64,000 nucleotides of DNA from an uncultured Lachnospiraceae bacterium (GCA_947385425.1 CANDKY010000001.1:62001-126000); one strand, 5' to 3'. Numbered from the stretch's first letter, positions 1 to 9,510 are shown. A program made the numbers and translations. Notes: generated by a model from the sequence alone, not told the origin.

Positions 1-282
1 TTTTACTCCGGTTGGGCTCAGTATACCATCCGGCTATCCTGTAGGACAGCAAGGGATGGGCTGCAGACATATTTAAAGGAACAGGGAATACCGAGCGCGG
101 TATATTATCAAAAGCCAATGCATCGGCAGCAGGCATTTTCGGGGAATAAGTATGAAGACAATGATTACCCTGTTTCGGACAAACTTTCGGACACTGTGCT
201 GTCCCTGCCGTTCCATCCATATATGAAAGAGGAGGAGATTGCGCTGGTTTCCGATGCGGTAAAAAAATATTTGAAAGGATAG
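1..282 (+). CDS. DegT/DnrJ/EryC1/StrS sugar aminotransferase, 3' end only
   Basis: The reading frame is open from base 1 to the stop at 280-282, giving the last 93 residues. The pattern (GWAQYTIRL, then a segment about shortened chains ending in LPFHPYMKEEEI and a final helix with VSDAVKKYL) is typical of the C-terminus of PLP-dependent sugar aminotransferases of the DegT family. The stop is 3 bases before the start of a WbpD-like acetyltransferase, which suggests a WbpE/WlbC-type enzyme that makes a 3-amino sugar for that acetyltransferase. The PLP lysine lies outside the window, so substrate assignment rests on the neighbour. Confidence 0.85.
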   Translation, partial: FYSGWAQYTIRLSCRTARDGLQTYLKEQGIPSAVYYQKPMHRQQAFSGNKYEDNDYPVSDKLSDTVLSLPFHPYMKEEEIALVSDAVKKYLKG

Positions 283-285
283 AAA

Positions 286-849
286 ATGGCTGGTTATTTC
301 GTACATGAGAGCAGTTATATAGACGAGGATGCGGAAATAGGGAACGGTACGAAAATATGGCATTTCTGCCATATTCAGAAAGGGGCAAAAATTGGGGAGA
401 ACTGCTCGTTTGGACAAAATGTCAATGTGGCAGATAATGTGAAGATTGGGAAGGGTGTAAAAATCCAGAATAATGTTTCCATCTATGAAGGTGTGGAACT
501 GGAGGATTATGTTTTCTGCGGGCCGTCTATGGTATTTACCAACGACCTGACGCCAAGAGCCAGGTATCCCAAAGGGAAAGCGGGGTATAAAAAAACACTG
601 GTCAGGGAAGGCGCCAGTATCGGAGCCAATGCAACAATCGTATGCGGAAGTACAATCGGCAGGTATGCAATGATTGCTGCAGGGGCAGTGGTGACAAAAG
701 ATGTACCGGATTATGCATTGATGGCAGGGGTTCCGGCAAAACAGATCGGATGGGTGGATGAGTATGGCAATCGGCTGGATGATGGGATGGAGGATTACGG
801 GGGGAAGAAAGTTCCTCCAAACGGGATGGAAAGGGATTGTTCAGGATAA
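286..849 (+). CDS. WbpD/WlbB-like UDP-sugar N-acetyltransferase
   Basis: 187 residues, almost wholly hexapeptide repeats (left-handed beta-helix), for example [20 protein letters not shown] and, near the end, [28 protein letters not shown], the usual closing segment of these transferases. Length and the opening ([24 protein letters not shown]) fit the WbpD/WlbB group that acetylates the 3-amino group of UDP-2-acetamido-3-amino-2,3-dideoxyglucuronate with acetyl-CoA in the cytoplasm. It starts 3 bases after the aminotransferase stop. With a WbpI-like epimerase at 16413, a UDP-2,3-diacetamido-uronic acid pathway is likely; the WbpA/WbpB dehydrogenases would have to lie upstream of the window. 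Confidence 0.85.
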   Translation: MAGYFVHESSYIDEDAEIGNGTKIWHFCHIQKGAKIGENCSFGQNVNVADNVKIGKGVKIQNNVSIYEGVELEDYVFCGPSMVFTNDLTPRARYPKGKAGYKKTLVREGASIGANATIVCGSTIGRYAMIAAGAVVTKDVPDYALMAGVPAKQIGWVDEYGNRLDDGMEDYGGKKVPPNGMERDCSG

Positions 850-924
850 AGAACAGGCGGGAAAAGAATGTTCATAAATTAAATGGTATATGGAATTTTC
901 GGAGGAATGTGGGGAATATAAAGT

Positions 925-1830
925 ATGCAAAAGTTAGATTTCCCGGACAGGGTGACAGTAGAAATTACGAATGACTGCAATGTTTCATGCACATTTTGTA
1001 ACAGGCAGAAGGTTGAGATGGATATTGGCTATATGGATGAGAAACTGTTTTACAGGATTATGGATGAGATGGCAGGGCATCTTCCTATAAAACTGGTTCC
1101 TTTTTTCAGGGGCGAGCCATTGATGCATCCCCGGATTATTGAGTTTATTGAGTATGCCAAGAAGAAAGGAATAGGGCCGATCCAGATGGCGTCCAATGCA
1201 CTTTTGCTGGATGAGAAAATGCAGGATGGACTGATTCAGGCCGGGATAGATTACCTATCATTCAGCCTGGATACACTTGACCCGCAGGTATACAAATGCT
1301 CAAGGCTGTCCGGGGACTTAAGCGTCAGTTCAGGAAATGTGGAGTCTATGGGATTAAAATGCAGGGAAAGGAAGAAAAGGGGGCTGTCTGCGCCAACTAT
1401 ACAGGTGTCTACAATCAATATACAGGAATACATACCAGGCCAAAAGGAATTTATTGAAAAATGGCTTTCCTACGTTGATGTCGTGCGTGTGTATGAGCAG
1501 CATGATGAGAAGGGGCAGCTTGTAAATCCTGAAGTGCGGAAAAGATTAGATATATTTGATGGCCGGAAGCCCTGCAGAAAGGTGTTTACGGATATGATTA
1601 TCTGTTGGGACGGACGCCTGGCATTATGTAATTATGATTGGGATGAGCGCAGAAATATAGGCAATGTTAATACGATGACAATGCAGGAAGCATGGAACTC
1701 AAAGGAATATGAGTCCGTGAGAAATATGCATCTGCACGGCAGGTTTAGCAGTGGGATATGTGCGGAATGCCATCATTGGAAGATAGATTATACAAAAGGA
1801 GGATTCATAGGAACAAGCTACCGTTCGTGA
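925..1830 (+). CDS. Radical SAM/SPASM domain protein in glycan locus
   Basis: 301 residues. The radical SAM CX3CX2C motif is at C18, C22 and C25 (CNVSCTFC), followed by a TIM-barrel pattern (RGEPLMHPRI). The C-terminus carries a SPASM-type cysteine set (KPCRKVFTDMIICWDGRLALCNYDW and later ICAECHHW) for auxiliary Fe-S clusters. Members of this group in polysaccharide loci are usually uncharacterised; a few relatives modify peptides or sugars. The gene sits between a sugar acetyltransferase and an amidotransferase, so a sugar or lipid-linked substrate is inferred, not shown. The start is preceded only by a weak GGGGA-type ribosome site. Confidence 0.85.
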   Translation: MQKLDFPDRVTVEITNDCNVSCTFCNRQKVEMDIGYMDEKLFYRIMDEMAGHLPIKLVPFFRGEPLMHPRIIEFIEYAKKKGIGPIQMASNALLLDEKMQDGLIQAGIDYLSFSLDTLDPQVYKCSRLSGDLSVSSGNVESMGLKCRERKKRGLSAPTIQVSTINIQEYIPGQKEFIEKWLSYVDVVRVYEQHDEKGQLVNPEVRKRLDIFDGRKPCRKVFTDMIICWDGRLALCNYDWDERRNIGNVNTMTMQEAWNSKEYESVRNMHLHGRFSSGICAECHHWKIDYTKGGFIGTSYRS

Positions 1831-1850
1831 TGAACCAGAAAGGAATGATT

Positions 1851-3758
1851 ATGTGCGGAATTGCAGGGATCATGTGTCTGCAAAGAAGAAACTGCGATGT
1901 AAACAGAGCGGAAAAAATTGTGAAACATATGACCGATTTGCTTGCACATCGCGGGCCCGATGGCGAGGGACAGTTGATAATTGACGGGGGGCATGTTTTT
2001 TTAGGGCACAGGAGGCTGGCAATCATTGATCTCACTGATAAAGCAAAGCAGCCTATGCAGAGTTTGGATAAACGGTTTTCCGTTACCTTTAACGGCGAAA
2101 TTTATAATTATCGTGAATTGAAAAAAGAGCTGGAATTGTCAGGATTTCATTTTACCACAAATTCAGATACGGAGGTATTATTAAAGGTATATGAAGCCTG
2201 GGGAATTGCAGGAATAAGAAAATTGAACGGTATTTTTGCTTTTGCTTTGTGGGATGATTATAAAAAGGAACTGGTTATTGCAAGGGATCGCTACGGTACA
2301 AAGCCGTTATATTATACAGAAATTTCCGGACAGCTTGTTTTTGCCTCTGAGTACAAAGCCATTCTGGCGCATCCGGATTTTCGGAGAAAATTAGATCTGA
2401 ACGCGGTAAAGGAGTATTTTACGTTCCAAAATATATTTTCAAATATTACATTTTTGGAAGATATAAAAATTCTGGAAGCAGGAAGTTACTTAAAAATTGA
2501 CTACGGTGATAAAAATATCCCCAGCTCTGTTATTTATTGGGATTATGACTTTTGTGAACCGGAAAACAGTATGTCAAAGCAGGAATATGAAGAGGAACTA
2601 AACCGGTTATTTGTGCAGGCTGTAAAAAGGCAGCTTGTGAGTGACGTACCGGTTGGGAGTTATCTGTCAGGAGGAATTGATTCTGGTTCTATTACAGCAA
2701 TCGCATCACAGCATATACCAGACCTGAAAACTTTTACATGCGGATTTGATCTGCACTCAGCTTCCGGTATGGAACTGGTTTATGACGAACGGGAAAAAGC
2801 GGAATATATGTCCTACAAATTTAAGACGGAGCACTATGAGATGGTGCTGAAGTCCGGGGATATGGAAAGGTGCATAGAAGATCTTGTATGGCATTTGGAA
2901 GATCCAAGGGTCGGGCAGAGCTACCCTAATTTTTATGCCGCAAAATTATCGTCCAATTTTGTCAAGGTTGTACTGGCAGGCAGCGGCGGGGATGAATTGT
3001 TTGCCGGTTATCCCTGGAGATATTACAGGGCGGTGAACTGCCACAGTTTTGATGAGTATGCGGAGAATTATTTTGGGTATTGGCAGCGTCTGCTGAAGCA
3101 GGATGAAATGGAAGAATTTTTTTCTCCGATTTATAGCAGGATAAAGGATTATTCTACGGAAGAAGTCTTTAAAGGCATATTTGACAGAATACACAAACCG
3201 GGGCTGTCGCCGCAGCAAAGCGTCAATTATTCCCTTTATCTGGAAGCAAAAACTTTTCTCCACGGCTTGTTGATTGTAGAAGATAAACTCAGTATGGCTC
3301 ATGGGCTGGAAACAAGGGTTCCTTTCCTGGATAATGATTTAGTTGATTTTGCAATGAAAGTACCTGTAGAATTAAAACTTTTGAAGCTTCAGGGGAGTGA
3401 AGTGCTGAATGAAAATGAATTTGGGAGCAAAACAGAGAAATATTATGAGCGGAATAAAGACGGAAAGATTATTTTGAGAAATGTTATGGGAAGATATATA
3501 CCAAAAGAAATTGCGGTTGGTGCTAAACAGGGTTTTTCTGCACCTGATGCAAGTTGGTTTAGGGGGGAAAGTATTGATTATGTTCAAAGTATTATCTCAG
3601 ATCCAAATTCTTTGATTTATCAGTATATAGATAGGGAGTATGCTGACAGAATGTTAAGAAAGCATATCAGTGGGGAAGAGAATAAAAGGCTGCTGATTTG
3701 GTCGGTTATAAATCTCGAGGAATGGTTGAAAATTTTTATGAAAGATAATTGTAATTAG
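1851..3758 (+). CDS. asnB: Asparagine synthase-like glutamine amidotransferase (first copy)
   Basis: 635 residues. The start is placed at 1851 because class II amidotransferases need Cys directly after Met (MCGIAGIM) and AGAAAGGA lies at 1837-1844; the upstream in-frame ATG at 1758 would bury this cysteine. The N-terminal Ntn glutaminase domain covers about residues 1-200, and the synthetase domain shows the PP-loop SGGIDS. In surface-glycan loci such proteins often amidate uronic acids (known for WbpS-type enzymes) rather than make asparagine. The neighbouring uronic-acid genes support that reading, but free asparagine synthesis cannot be excluded. Confidence 0.9.
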   Translation: MCGIAGIMCLQRRNCDVNRAEKIVKHMTDLLAHRGPDGEGQLIIDGGHVFLGHRRLAIIDLTDKAKQPMQSLDKRFSVTFNGEIYNYRELKKELELSGFHFTTNSDTEVLLKVYEAWGIAGIRKLNGIFAFALWDDYKKELVIARDRYGTKPLYYTEISGQLVFASEYKAILAHPDFRRKLDLNAVKEYFTFQNIFSNITFLEDIKILEAGSYLKIDYGDKNIPSSVIYWDYDFCEPENSMSKQEYEEELNRLFVQAVKRQLVSDVPVGSYLSGGIDSGSITAIASQHIPDLKTFTCGFDLHSASGMELVYDEREKAEYMSYKFKTEHYEMVLKSGDMERCIEDLVWHLEDPRVGQSYPNFYAAKLSSNFVKVVLAGSGGDELFAGYPWRYYRAVNCHSFDEYAENYFGYWQRLLKQDEMEEFFSPIYSRIKDYSTEEVFKGIFDRIHKPGLSPQQSVNYSLYLEAKTFLHGLLIVEDKLSMAHGLETRVPFLDNDLVDFAMKVPVELKLLKLQGSEVLNENEFGSKTEKYYERNKDGKIILRNVMGRYIPKEIAVGAKQGFSAPDASWFRGESIDYVQSIISDPNSLIYQYIDREYADRMLRKHISGEENKRLLIWSVINLEEWLKIFMKDNCN

Positions 3759-3787
3759 ATATTATGATATAAAAGGAAGGCAATAAA

Positions 3788-4672
3788 TTGAAAAAAATTT
3801 TAGTTACAGGTGCGGGTGGCTTGGTTGGCTATGATGTTGTTAAGACTCTTATAAATAATTCACAATATCAGGTTTTTGCTGCTGTCCACAATAAAGGAAC
3901 AAGTGATTGGCAGGACGCGTTAGAAATTGATTTAGAGAATACCGATATAGAAAGTTTAAAAATAGAATTTGACTATATTGTGCATTGTGCTGCAAGAATT
4001 CCAAACAGTATAGATAGCGATGAGCAGGTAGCGATTATAAATAGATGTATGGATGATAATATAATTGAGTATTGTGTAAGCCATGGATGTAAGCTGATTT
4101 ATATATCTACGGCGGCACTGTATGGATATGAGGATAATGTATTATTGTCTGAGCGGACAAAGCTGAGAACAGATACGCATTATAAAGCTGAGAAAAGAAA
4201 TTCAGAGATTAGAATAGAAAGCAAATGCAGTTCTTATTGTGCATTAAGAATTTCTTCACCATATGGACCGCGTCAAAAGAATATAGCAGTTTTAAAAAAA
4301 TTTGTGGATGCTGTTAGTATTGGAGAAGATATATATTATTTTGGGTCAGGGCAAAGAACACAGAACTTTATTGATGTAAGGGATATAGCCGGGGCAGTTT
4401 TAAAATGTGTCGAATGTGAAGAAAATGGTATTTTTAATATAGCGAATAAAGAATCAATTTCGATGAAAGAATTAGCAAACCTGGTGTTAATGATCGGGAA
4501 AGGTATGTTTAACACAACTTCGGAAGTTCATGCTGGAAATAGTGCGGATCCCCAGGAAAGGATCCGTGTTAATATTGATATCAGTCTTGCTAAAGAAAGA
4601 ATAGGGTGGAGTCCTCAAATTAAATTAGAGGATGGAATACGGTACTGGATGAAAAATATGAAAGTGGGTTAG
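3788..4672 (+). CDS. NAD-dependent epimerase/dehydratase (extended SDR)
   Basis: 294 residues beginning at TTG with AGGAAGG upstream at good distance. Shows the N-terminal dinucleotide motif TGAGGLVG, the active-site YxxxK as YKAEK, and a C-terminal substrate domain with RISSPYGPR, all usual in nucleotide-sugar epimerases/dehydratases. The length is typical of short members such as dTDP-sugar reductases or 4-epimerases. It opens a strongly AT-rich run of tightly packed genes (methyltransferase, phosphoesterase, ATP-grasp). Exact substrate unknown. Confidence 0.85.
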   Translation: MKKILVTGAGGLVGYDVVKTLINNSQYQVFAAVHNKGTSDWQDALEIDLENTDIESLKIEFDYIVHCAARIPNSIDSDEQVAIINRCMDDNIIEYCVSHGCKLIYISTAALYGYEDNVLLSERTKLRTDTHYKAEKRNSEIRIESKCSSYCALRISSPYGPRQKNIAVLKKFVDAVSIGEDIYYFGSGQRTQNFIDVRDIAGAVLKCVECEENGIFNIANKESISMKELANLVLMIGKGMFNTTSEVHAGNSADPQERIRVNIDISLAKERIGWSPQIKLEDGIRYWMKNMKVG

Positions 4673-4677
4673 CAATA

Positions 4678-5802
4678 ATGGAAAAAAAATATGATATTGG
4701 TGATCTGCCATTTTATTATACAGCTTTAACGATTCCATTTAATCCTATAGATTTACCCAATAAACTAAAGTTTGCACTAGTACAGGATAATAACGGTTTT
4801 ATTCGGCAACAGGCAAGTGAACAAGTACAGAATTATTTATATCAAGCATATCAGAAGGGGTCACAGATTTCAGGTATGATGGATAACAATGGAATAGGAA
4901 GACTATATGCTGATGATTTTATGGAATTCATATGGAAAGAGGAAGGAAGTATTGCCGATAAAAAAGTCCTGGAAATTGGGTGTGGAAATGGATATTTACT
5001 GTATGAGTTAAAAAAACAAGGAGCGCATGTGTATGGTATTGAACCAGGGGCACATGGATTAGAAGGCAGAAAAAAATATGGAGTGCCTATCCTGAATGAT
5101 TTTTTTAGGGTGGATAAAATAACAGAAAAGTATGACATGATTATTTTTTACGCAGTATTAGAGCATATGCCTGATCCGGAAAAGTTTTTGGGGGATGTTA
5201 AATCGATTTTAAAGGCGGGCGGAAAAATTTTTCTGTCTGTCCCAAATTGCGAGCCATATATACAAGCTGGGGATATATCATTATTAATACATGAGCATTG
5301 GAGTTACTTTACAAAAGATACACTGGAAGCACTGGCAATAAATTGCGGTTTAGTGGGTAACATAATACGCTCTGAATTTGCAGGGGCATTATATGCTTGC
5401 CTTGAAGTGGGAAAGAGGAAAACAAAATTTATCAACCATAATTTGTTGGATCAATATATCAAGAAAGCAGAGGTGCAAAAAAAGAAAATTTTTCAATATA
5501 TTGAAACAATAATATCAAACCAGACTTTGGGTATATATGTTCCTGGCAGAATGATAAACTTGCTCTCTGTTTGTTATACAGAAGTGCCGCGGCAAATACG
5601 TTTTTTTGATGATAATGCCAGTTTGCATAATACATATTTTCCAGGAATAGATATAATGGTTGAGAATTTTGGAGATTTTGCAGATAACCCGGTAGATGTT
5701 ATGCTCATTGCTTCTTTTACTTTCGGAGCTAGTATCAGGGAAAAAATAAGAAAGAGCGGTATTAAATGTAAGGCTGTTTTGTTAGAGGAGTTGTTTATGT
5801 GA
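4678..5802 (+). CDS. Class I SAM-dependent methyltransferase with extra C-terminal domain
   Basis: 374 residues. The SAM-binding motif I is EIGCGNGYLL at about residue 97, followed by an acidic residue in YGIEPG, and the post-motif YAVLEHMPDP is typical of the Methyltransf_12/23 group. The last 100 residues (IYVPGRMINLL, FFDDNASLHNTYFPG, VMLIASFTFG) resemble the C-terminal Rossmann-like domain of sugar C-methyltransferases. The stop overlaps the next start (ATGTGA), so the two are translationally coupled. Sugar C- or O-methylation is inferred. Confidence 0.8.
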   Translation: MEKKYDIGDLPFYYTALTIPFNPIDLPNKLKFALVQDNNGFIRQQASEQVQNYLYQAYQKGSQISGMMDNNGIGRLYADDFMEFIWKEEGSIADKKVLEIGCGNGYLLYELKKQGAHVYGIEPGAHGLEGRKKYGVPILNDFFRVDKITEKYDMIIFYAVLEHMPDPEKFLGDVKSILKAGGKIFLSVPNCEPYIQAGDISLLIHEHWSYFTKDTLEALAINCGLVGNIIRSEFAGALYACLEVGKRKTKFINHNLLDQYIKKAEVQKKKIFQYIETIISNQTLGIYVPGRMINLLSVCYTEVPRQIRFFDDNASLHNTYFPGIDIMVENFGDFADNPVDVMLIASFTFGASIREKIRKSGIKCKAVLLEELFM

Positions 5803-6497
5803 GGTTAGCAGTATTATCAGATGCGCATGGGAATGAGGTATATTTCAATAAGTGTATAGCTGCGATTAAGGAGCATAGCCCCGACAGGATTATTTTTTTA
5901 GGTGATTGTTTTGGCTATATGCGAGGGGGAAATAATATTTTAACTGAATTAAGGGAAATGGAAGCACAATTATTATTGGGAAACCATGAAGCAATGCTGA
6001 TCGGGAAACTTCCATATAGTGCGGAAAAGGAAGAAGTATATGGTTTGAAGATTGACAGGGAAAATATAAGTGGAAGCAACTTAAAATATATAGAGGGCTT
6101 ATTGCCGGAATTACATGAAGAAATAGATAATAAGAAAATATTGTATGTTCATGGATGCCCGGATAACCCGTTAAATGGATATCTATATGAGAATGATAGA
6201 AGTTATCATTGGAACAATAATGCATATGACTTCATATTTATGGGGCATACCCACTATCCATATTTAAAGAAAGCAGGCACATCAACATATGTCAATGTAG
6301 GTTCATGCGGGCTGCCGAGGGATTGTGGAAGGGCTTCCAGCTATGCTATTTTTGATACACGGACAGGAGAAATTGCCATATATAGGATATTAATTGGCAG
6401 AGAAGAATTAAAAAAAGTAACAATGCAAAAAGTTCATCCATCAGTATATGAGTGTTTGGACAGGAAAGGAAATAATATATGCCTCAAATTAATGTAA
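5799..6497 (+). CDS. Calcineurin-like metallophosphoesterase (YfcE/MJ0936-like)
   Basis: 232 residues starting at GTG with GAGGAG upstream and a 4-base overlap with the methyltransferase gene. All metal-binding blocks are visible in order: SDAHGN, GDCFGY, GNHEA, VHGCP and GHTHYP. Single-domain members of this family hydrolyse phosphodiesters or phosphomonoesters with two metal ions. Its place inside the glycan operon, directly before an ATP-grasp ligase, suggests a phosphorylated sugar or acyl intermediate as substrate, but nothing in the sequence fixes this. Confidence 0.85.
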   Translation: MRLAVLSDAHGNEVYFNKCIAAIKEHSPDRIIFLGDCFGYMRGGNNILTELREMEAQLLLGNHEAMLIGKLPYSAEKEEVYGLKIDRENISGSNLKYIEGLLPELHEEIDNKKILYVHGCPDNPLNGYLYENDRSYHWNNNAYDFIFMGHTHYPYLKKAGTSTYVNVGSCGLPRDCGRASSYAIFDTRTGEIAIYRILIGREELKKVTMQKVHPSVYECLDRKGNNICLKLM

Positions 6498-7564
6498 TGG
6501 TTACCGGAGTAGGAGGCGGCGGAGTAGGTGAACAAATTTTAAAGTGCTTACAAATGTCTTCGCTTGAGTATAATATCGTTGGATGCGATATGAACAGAAA
6601 CAGTATGGGGCTGTCAAAAGTCAATAAAGCATATTTAGTGCCGCCAGCTTCGCATCCGGATTATATAGAAATGCTATTGAGAATATGTAAAGAGAATGAG
6701 ATCCAAGTATTGTTCCATGGTTCAGAACCGGAAATGAAAGTCCTAAGCAGAAGCAGGCGAGTATTTGAAGACAATGAAATATTTATACCCTTTAATCCGG
6801 AAAATGTAATTGAGATATGTATGGATAAATTTTTAACAATGAGATTCCTTCACGAAAATGGATTTGAAATTCCGAAATATTGGAATGTAAAGGAAGAAAG
6901 GGATCTGGAGAATATAGATATTTTTCCTATTGTTTTAAAGCCGTCAGTTGGAGGAGGAGGATCCGTAAATACTTTTATTGCACAGAATTTTGAGGAATTG
7001 CAGTTATTTGGAAAGTATTTGCTGAAAATTTATAATCAGTTTTTGGTGCAGGAATATATCGGAACTGTTGATAGTGAATACACAGTAGGGGTGTTGCACG
7101 GTTCAAATGGAAGGTATATAAATTCCATTGCCGTGAGAAAAAGTATTTTATCGGGATTATCTAATAAAACCCGCGTGGTTAACCGGACAGCCAAAAAGGA
7201 TTTGGGGGATATTTTAGCAATAAGCAGCGGTGTGTCACAGGGGGAGATCGGTCGATTTGAAGAAGTGACAGAACCTTGTAAAAGGATAGCACAAAAGCTT
7301 GGCTGTACAGCGGCATTAAATATCCAGTGCAGGATTTATAACCATAAAATGTATGTTTTTGAAATTAATCCCAGAATTTCAGGCACTTCATCCCTGAGGG
7401 CTATGGTGGGATATAATGAGCCGGATATTTTAATAAGGGAAAATATTCTTGGAGAGAAAATTGAACAGGATTTTACATATCGCTCTGGGTTTATAGCAAG
7501 AGGATTATCAGAGAGTTTTATTGCGCAGGAAGCTATGAAAGTAATTGAGGAAGGTAAGAGATGA
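6479..7564 (+). CDS. ATP-grasp ligase, CarB/PylC-like
   Basis: 361 residues. An N-terminal Rossmann-like region starts with VTGVGGGGVGEQIL; the ATP-grasp core shows VLKPSVGGGGSV (phosphate-binding Lys and Gly-rich loop), VQEYIG and the metal-binding FEINPRISGTSS. This order is that of CarB-like ligases which activate a carboxylate as acyl phosphate and form an amide, thioester or carbamate. The start overlaps the phosphoesterase by 19 bases, with AGGAAAGGA at 6462-6470. In a glycan locus an attractive role is attaching an amino acid to an amino sugar or uronic acid; this is inference. Confidence 0.85.
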   Translation: MPQINVMVTGVGGGGVGEQILKCLQMSSLEYNIVGCDMNRNSMGLSKVNKAYLVPPASHPDYIEMLLRICKENEIQVLFHGSEPEMKVLSRSRRVFEDNEIFIPFNPENVIEICMDKFLTMRFLHENGFEIPKYWNVKEERDLENIDIFPIVLKPSVGGGGSVNTFIAQNFEELQLFGKYLLKIYNQFLVQEYIGTVDSEYTVGVLHGSNGRYINSIAVRKSILSGLSNKTRVVNRTAKKDLGDILAISSGVSQGEIGRFEEVTEPCKRIAQKLGCTAALNIQCRIYNHKMYVFEINPRISGTSSLRAMVGYNEPDILIRENILGEKIEQDFTYRSGFIARGLSESFIAQEAMKVIEEGKR

Positions 7565-8694
7565 TACCAATAACTAAACCATATTTTGACGAGGATGAAA
7601 TAAAAGCCCTTAAAGAGTGTCTGGATTCAGGATGGGTTACACAGGGACCTATGACAGAGAGGTTTGAAAACCTGTTTAAGGAAGAGCATCATTGCGAATA
7701 TGCAGTTTCCGTATCTTCATGTACGGCAGCACTACATATTGCATTGCTTGCATTAGGAATCAGTGCCGGGGATGAGGTCATTGTACCGGCGTTTACATGG
7801 ATAACATCAGCCAGTTGTGTAGAGTATGTGGGAGGAACTGTCAGATTTGTGGATGTTGAAACAGAAACGATGAATATTGCTCCCGAACGGTTAGAGGAAG
7901 CAATTACTTCTAAAACCAAGGCGATTATAGCGGTACATCTATTTGGATGCCCAGCCCGGATGGATGAGATAATGTGGATTGCAAAGAAATACAATTTGTA
8001 CGTTGTGGAAGATTGCGCATGTGCAATTGGGACTACTTATAAGGGGAGAAAAGTCGGGACAATAGGGGATATAGGATGTTTTTCATTCCACCCAAGGAAG
8101 GCAATTACCACTGGGGAAGGCGGAATATGTTCTACGGATGACGAGGCATTATATTATAAAATGCTGCAATATAAGAACCACGGGCTCAATTCGGTTAAGA
8201 AGGATGAGGATTATGGAAAACCATATTATATGGGAATTTATGATGAAGTCGGTTATAATTTGCGGTTGTCTGATATACAGGCTGCAGTAGGAATTGCACA
8301 GTTTAAAAAACTGCATTTGTTATTAGAAGACAGGAAGAGATGTGCGGAATATTATTTGGAAAGGCTTAAGGGGTGCCTGGATGTCATTTTGCCAATAGTG
8401 CCTAACGAATTTGGACATACCTATCAATCTTTTGTTATTTTGGTGAAATCCGGAGACAGGGGAGTAAGGAACCAGATAATGATAGAAATGCAGCAGCAGG
8501 GAATCCAGACAAGGCCGGGGACAATAGCTATAGTAAGAACAGAATATAATAGGAAGAAATATGGTTTGGCTGAAGGAGAATGTCCTGTGGCGGAGTTTTG
8601 CGAAGATGCCTCGCTAACACTTCCCATATATCCATTTATGCAGCCCGATGAACAGAATAGGGTTTTGCAATTGGTCTGCAAAGCGTTTATGTAG
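7561..8694 (+). CDS. DegT/DnrJ/EryC1/StrS PLP-dependent sugar aminotransferase
   Basis: 377 residues, full length for the family. Visible: N-terminal substrate segment (ITKPYFDEDEI, SGWVTQGP), the VEDCACAIG block, and the PLP-binding lysine at K180 in FSFHPRKAITTGEGG. ATGA overlap with the ATP-grasp gene. Enzymes of this family transfer an amino group from glutamate to a keto-sugar nucleotide. It is a different enzyme from the one cut by the window start, so the locus makes at least two amino sugars or aminates two positions. Confidence 0.92.
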   Translation: MIPITKPYFDEDEIKALKECLDSGWVTQGPMTERFENLFKEEHHCEYAVSVSSCTAALHIALLALGISAGDEVIVPAFTWITSASCVEYVGGTVRFVDVETETMNIAPERLEEAITSKTKAIIAVHLFGCPARMDEIMWIAKKYNLYVVEDCACAIGTTYKGRKVGTIGDIGCFSFHPRKAITTGEGGICSTDDEALYYKMLQYKNHGLNSVKKDEDYGKPYYMGIYDEVGYNLRLSDIQAAVGIAQFKKLHLLLEDRKRCAEYYLERLKGCLDVILPIVPNEFGHTYQSFVILVKSGDRGVRNQIMIEMQQQGIQTRPGTIAIVRTEYNRKKYGLAEGECPVAEFCEDASLTLPIYPFMQPDEQNRVLQLVCKAFM

Positions 8695-8772
8695 TTTTGA
8701 GCATACAGGTTATTTTAAATAAATTGTGTAAATGGTAAGAAGGAGAAACATGAAAAGTAAGGATAAGTAAAA

Positions 8773-9510
8773 ATGAATGTAGGTAAAAAGATTTATTTGA
8801 CATTTGACATGGATTGGGCATGTGATGAAGTAATGGAATTTTTATATGACATGTTGGAGCTATATGATATAAGTGCAACTATAAATATAACGAATAATTT
8901 TAGGATTTTGGAAAGGTATAAAAAGAATAAAAAAATTGATTTGGGTATACACCCTAATTTTAATTTTTTGATGAATGGAAGTGAGGGGGGGAGTAATAAA
9001 GAAGACATTATTCGGCAGTGCAAAAGTATTGTTCCCGATGCTGTGGTAGTAAGATCCCATTCGTTATTAAATTCTTCCGTTGTTACGAAAACGCTATTTG
9101 ATTATGGCATAAGGTATGAACTAAATTATTTTATAGAACCATATGAGGGAATATGTGTTTATCCCTGGCTATTTCAGGGAGTCCTGCAAATCCCATTTTT
9201 TTATGAAGATGATTTATATTTATTAGAGAACAATAATAGAAGTCCTTCCTTTTATTTAAGTGAAAATATAAGGATGTATAGGGTTTTTAACTTTCATCCT
9301 ATCCATTTATTTTTGAATAGCGAGTCATTAGAGAGATATGGGAGGATTAAAGAAAACTATCATAGCTTTTCTGCTATAGAAAAGAATGTGAATAAAGACA
9401 ATTATGGAGTATGGAATTTTTTTCTTGATCTGATTAGGCTTGCTAATAAAAATGGATATCAATTTGATACTATCGCAGGACTTGAAGCAGATGAATGGAG
9501 AAGGAAGTAA
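8773..9510 (+). CDS. WbmS-like polysaccharide deacetylase family protein (first copy)
   Basis: 245 residues. The opening LTFDMDWACDEVM and the following LGIHPNFNF resemble the metal-binding Asp/His blocks of NodB-fold deacetylases in the variant form seen in WbmS-like proteins of O-antigen loci; SHSLLNSS and FNFHPIHLF would be later blocks. The ribosome site (AAGGAT) is modest. A 6-codon frame (8750-8770) with a better AAGGAG site ends 2 bases upstream, which may couple translation. It is followed with a 1-base overlap by an LpxD-like acyltransferase, an arrangement repeated at 17533. N-deacetylation of an acetamido sugar is the inferred job. Confidence 0.7.
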   Translation: MNVGKKIYLTFDMDWACDEVMEFLYDMLELYDISATINITNNFRILERYKKNKKIDLGIHPNFNFLMNGSEGGSNKEDIIRQCKSIVPDAVVVRSHSLLNSSVVTKTLFDYGIRYELNYFIEPYEGICVYPWLFQGVLQIPFFYEDDLYLLENNNRSPSFYLSENIRMYRVFNFHPIHLFLNSESLERYGRIKENYHSFSAIEKNVNKDNYGVWNFFLDLIRLANKNGYQFDTIAGLEADEWRRK

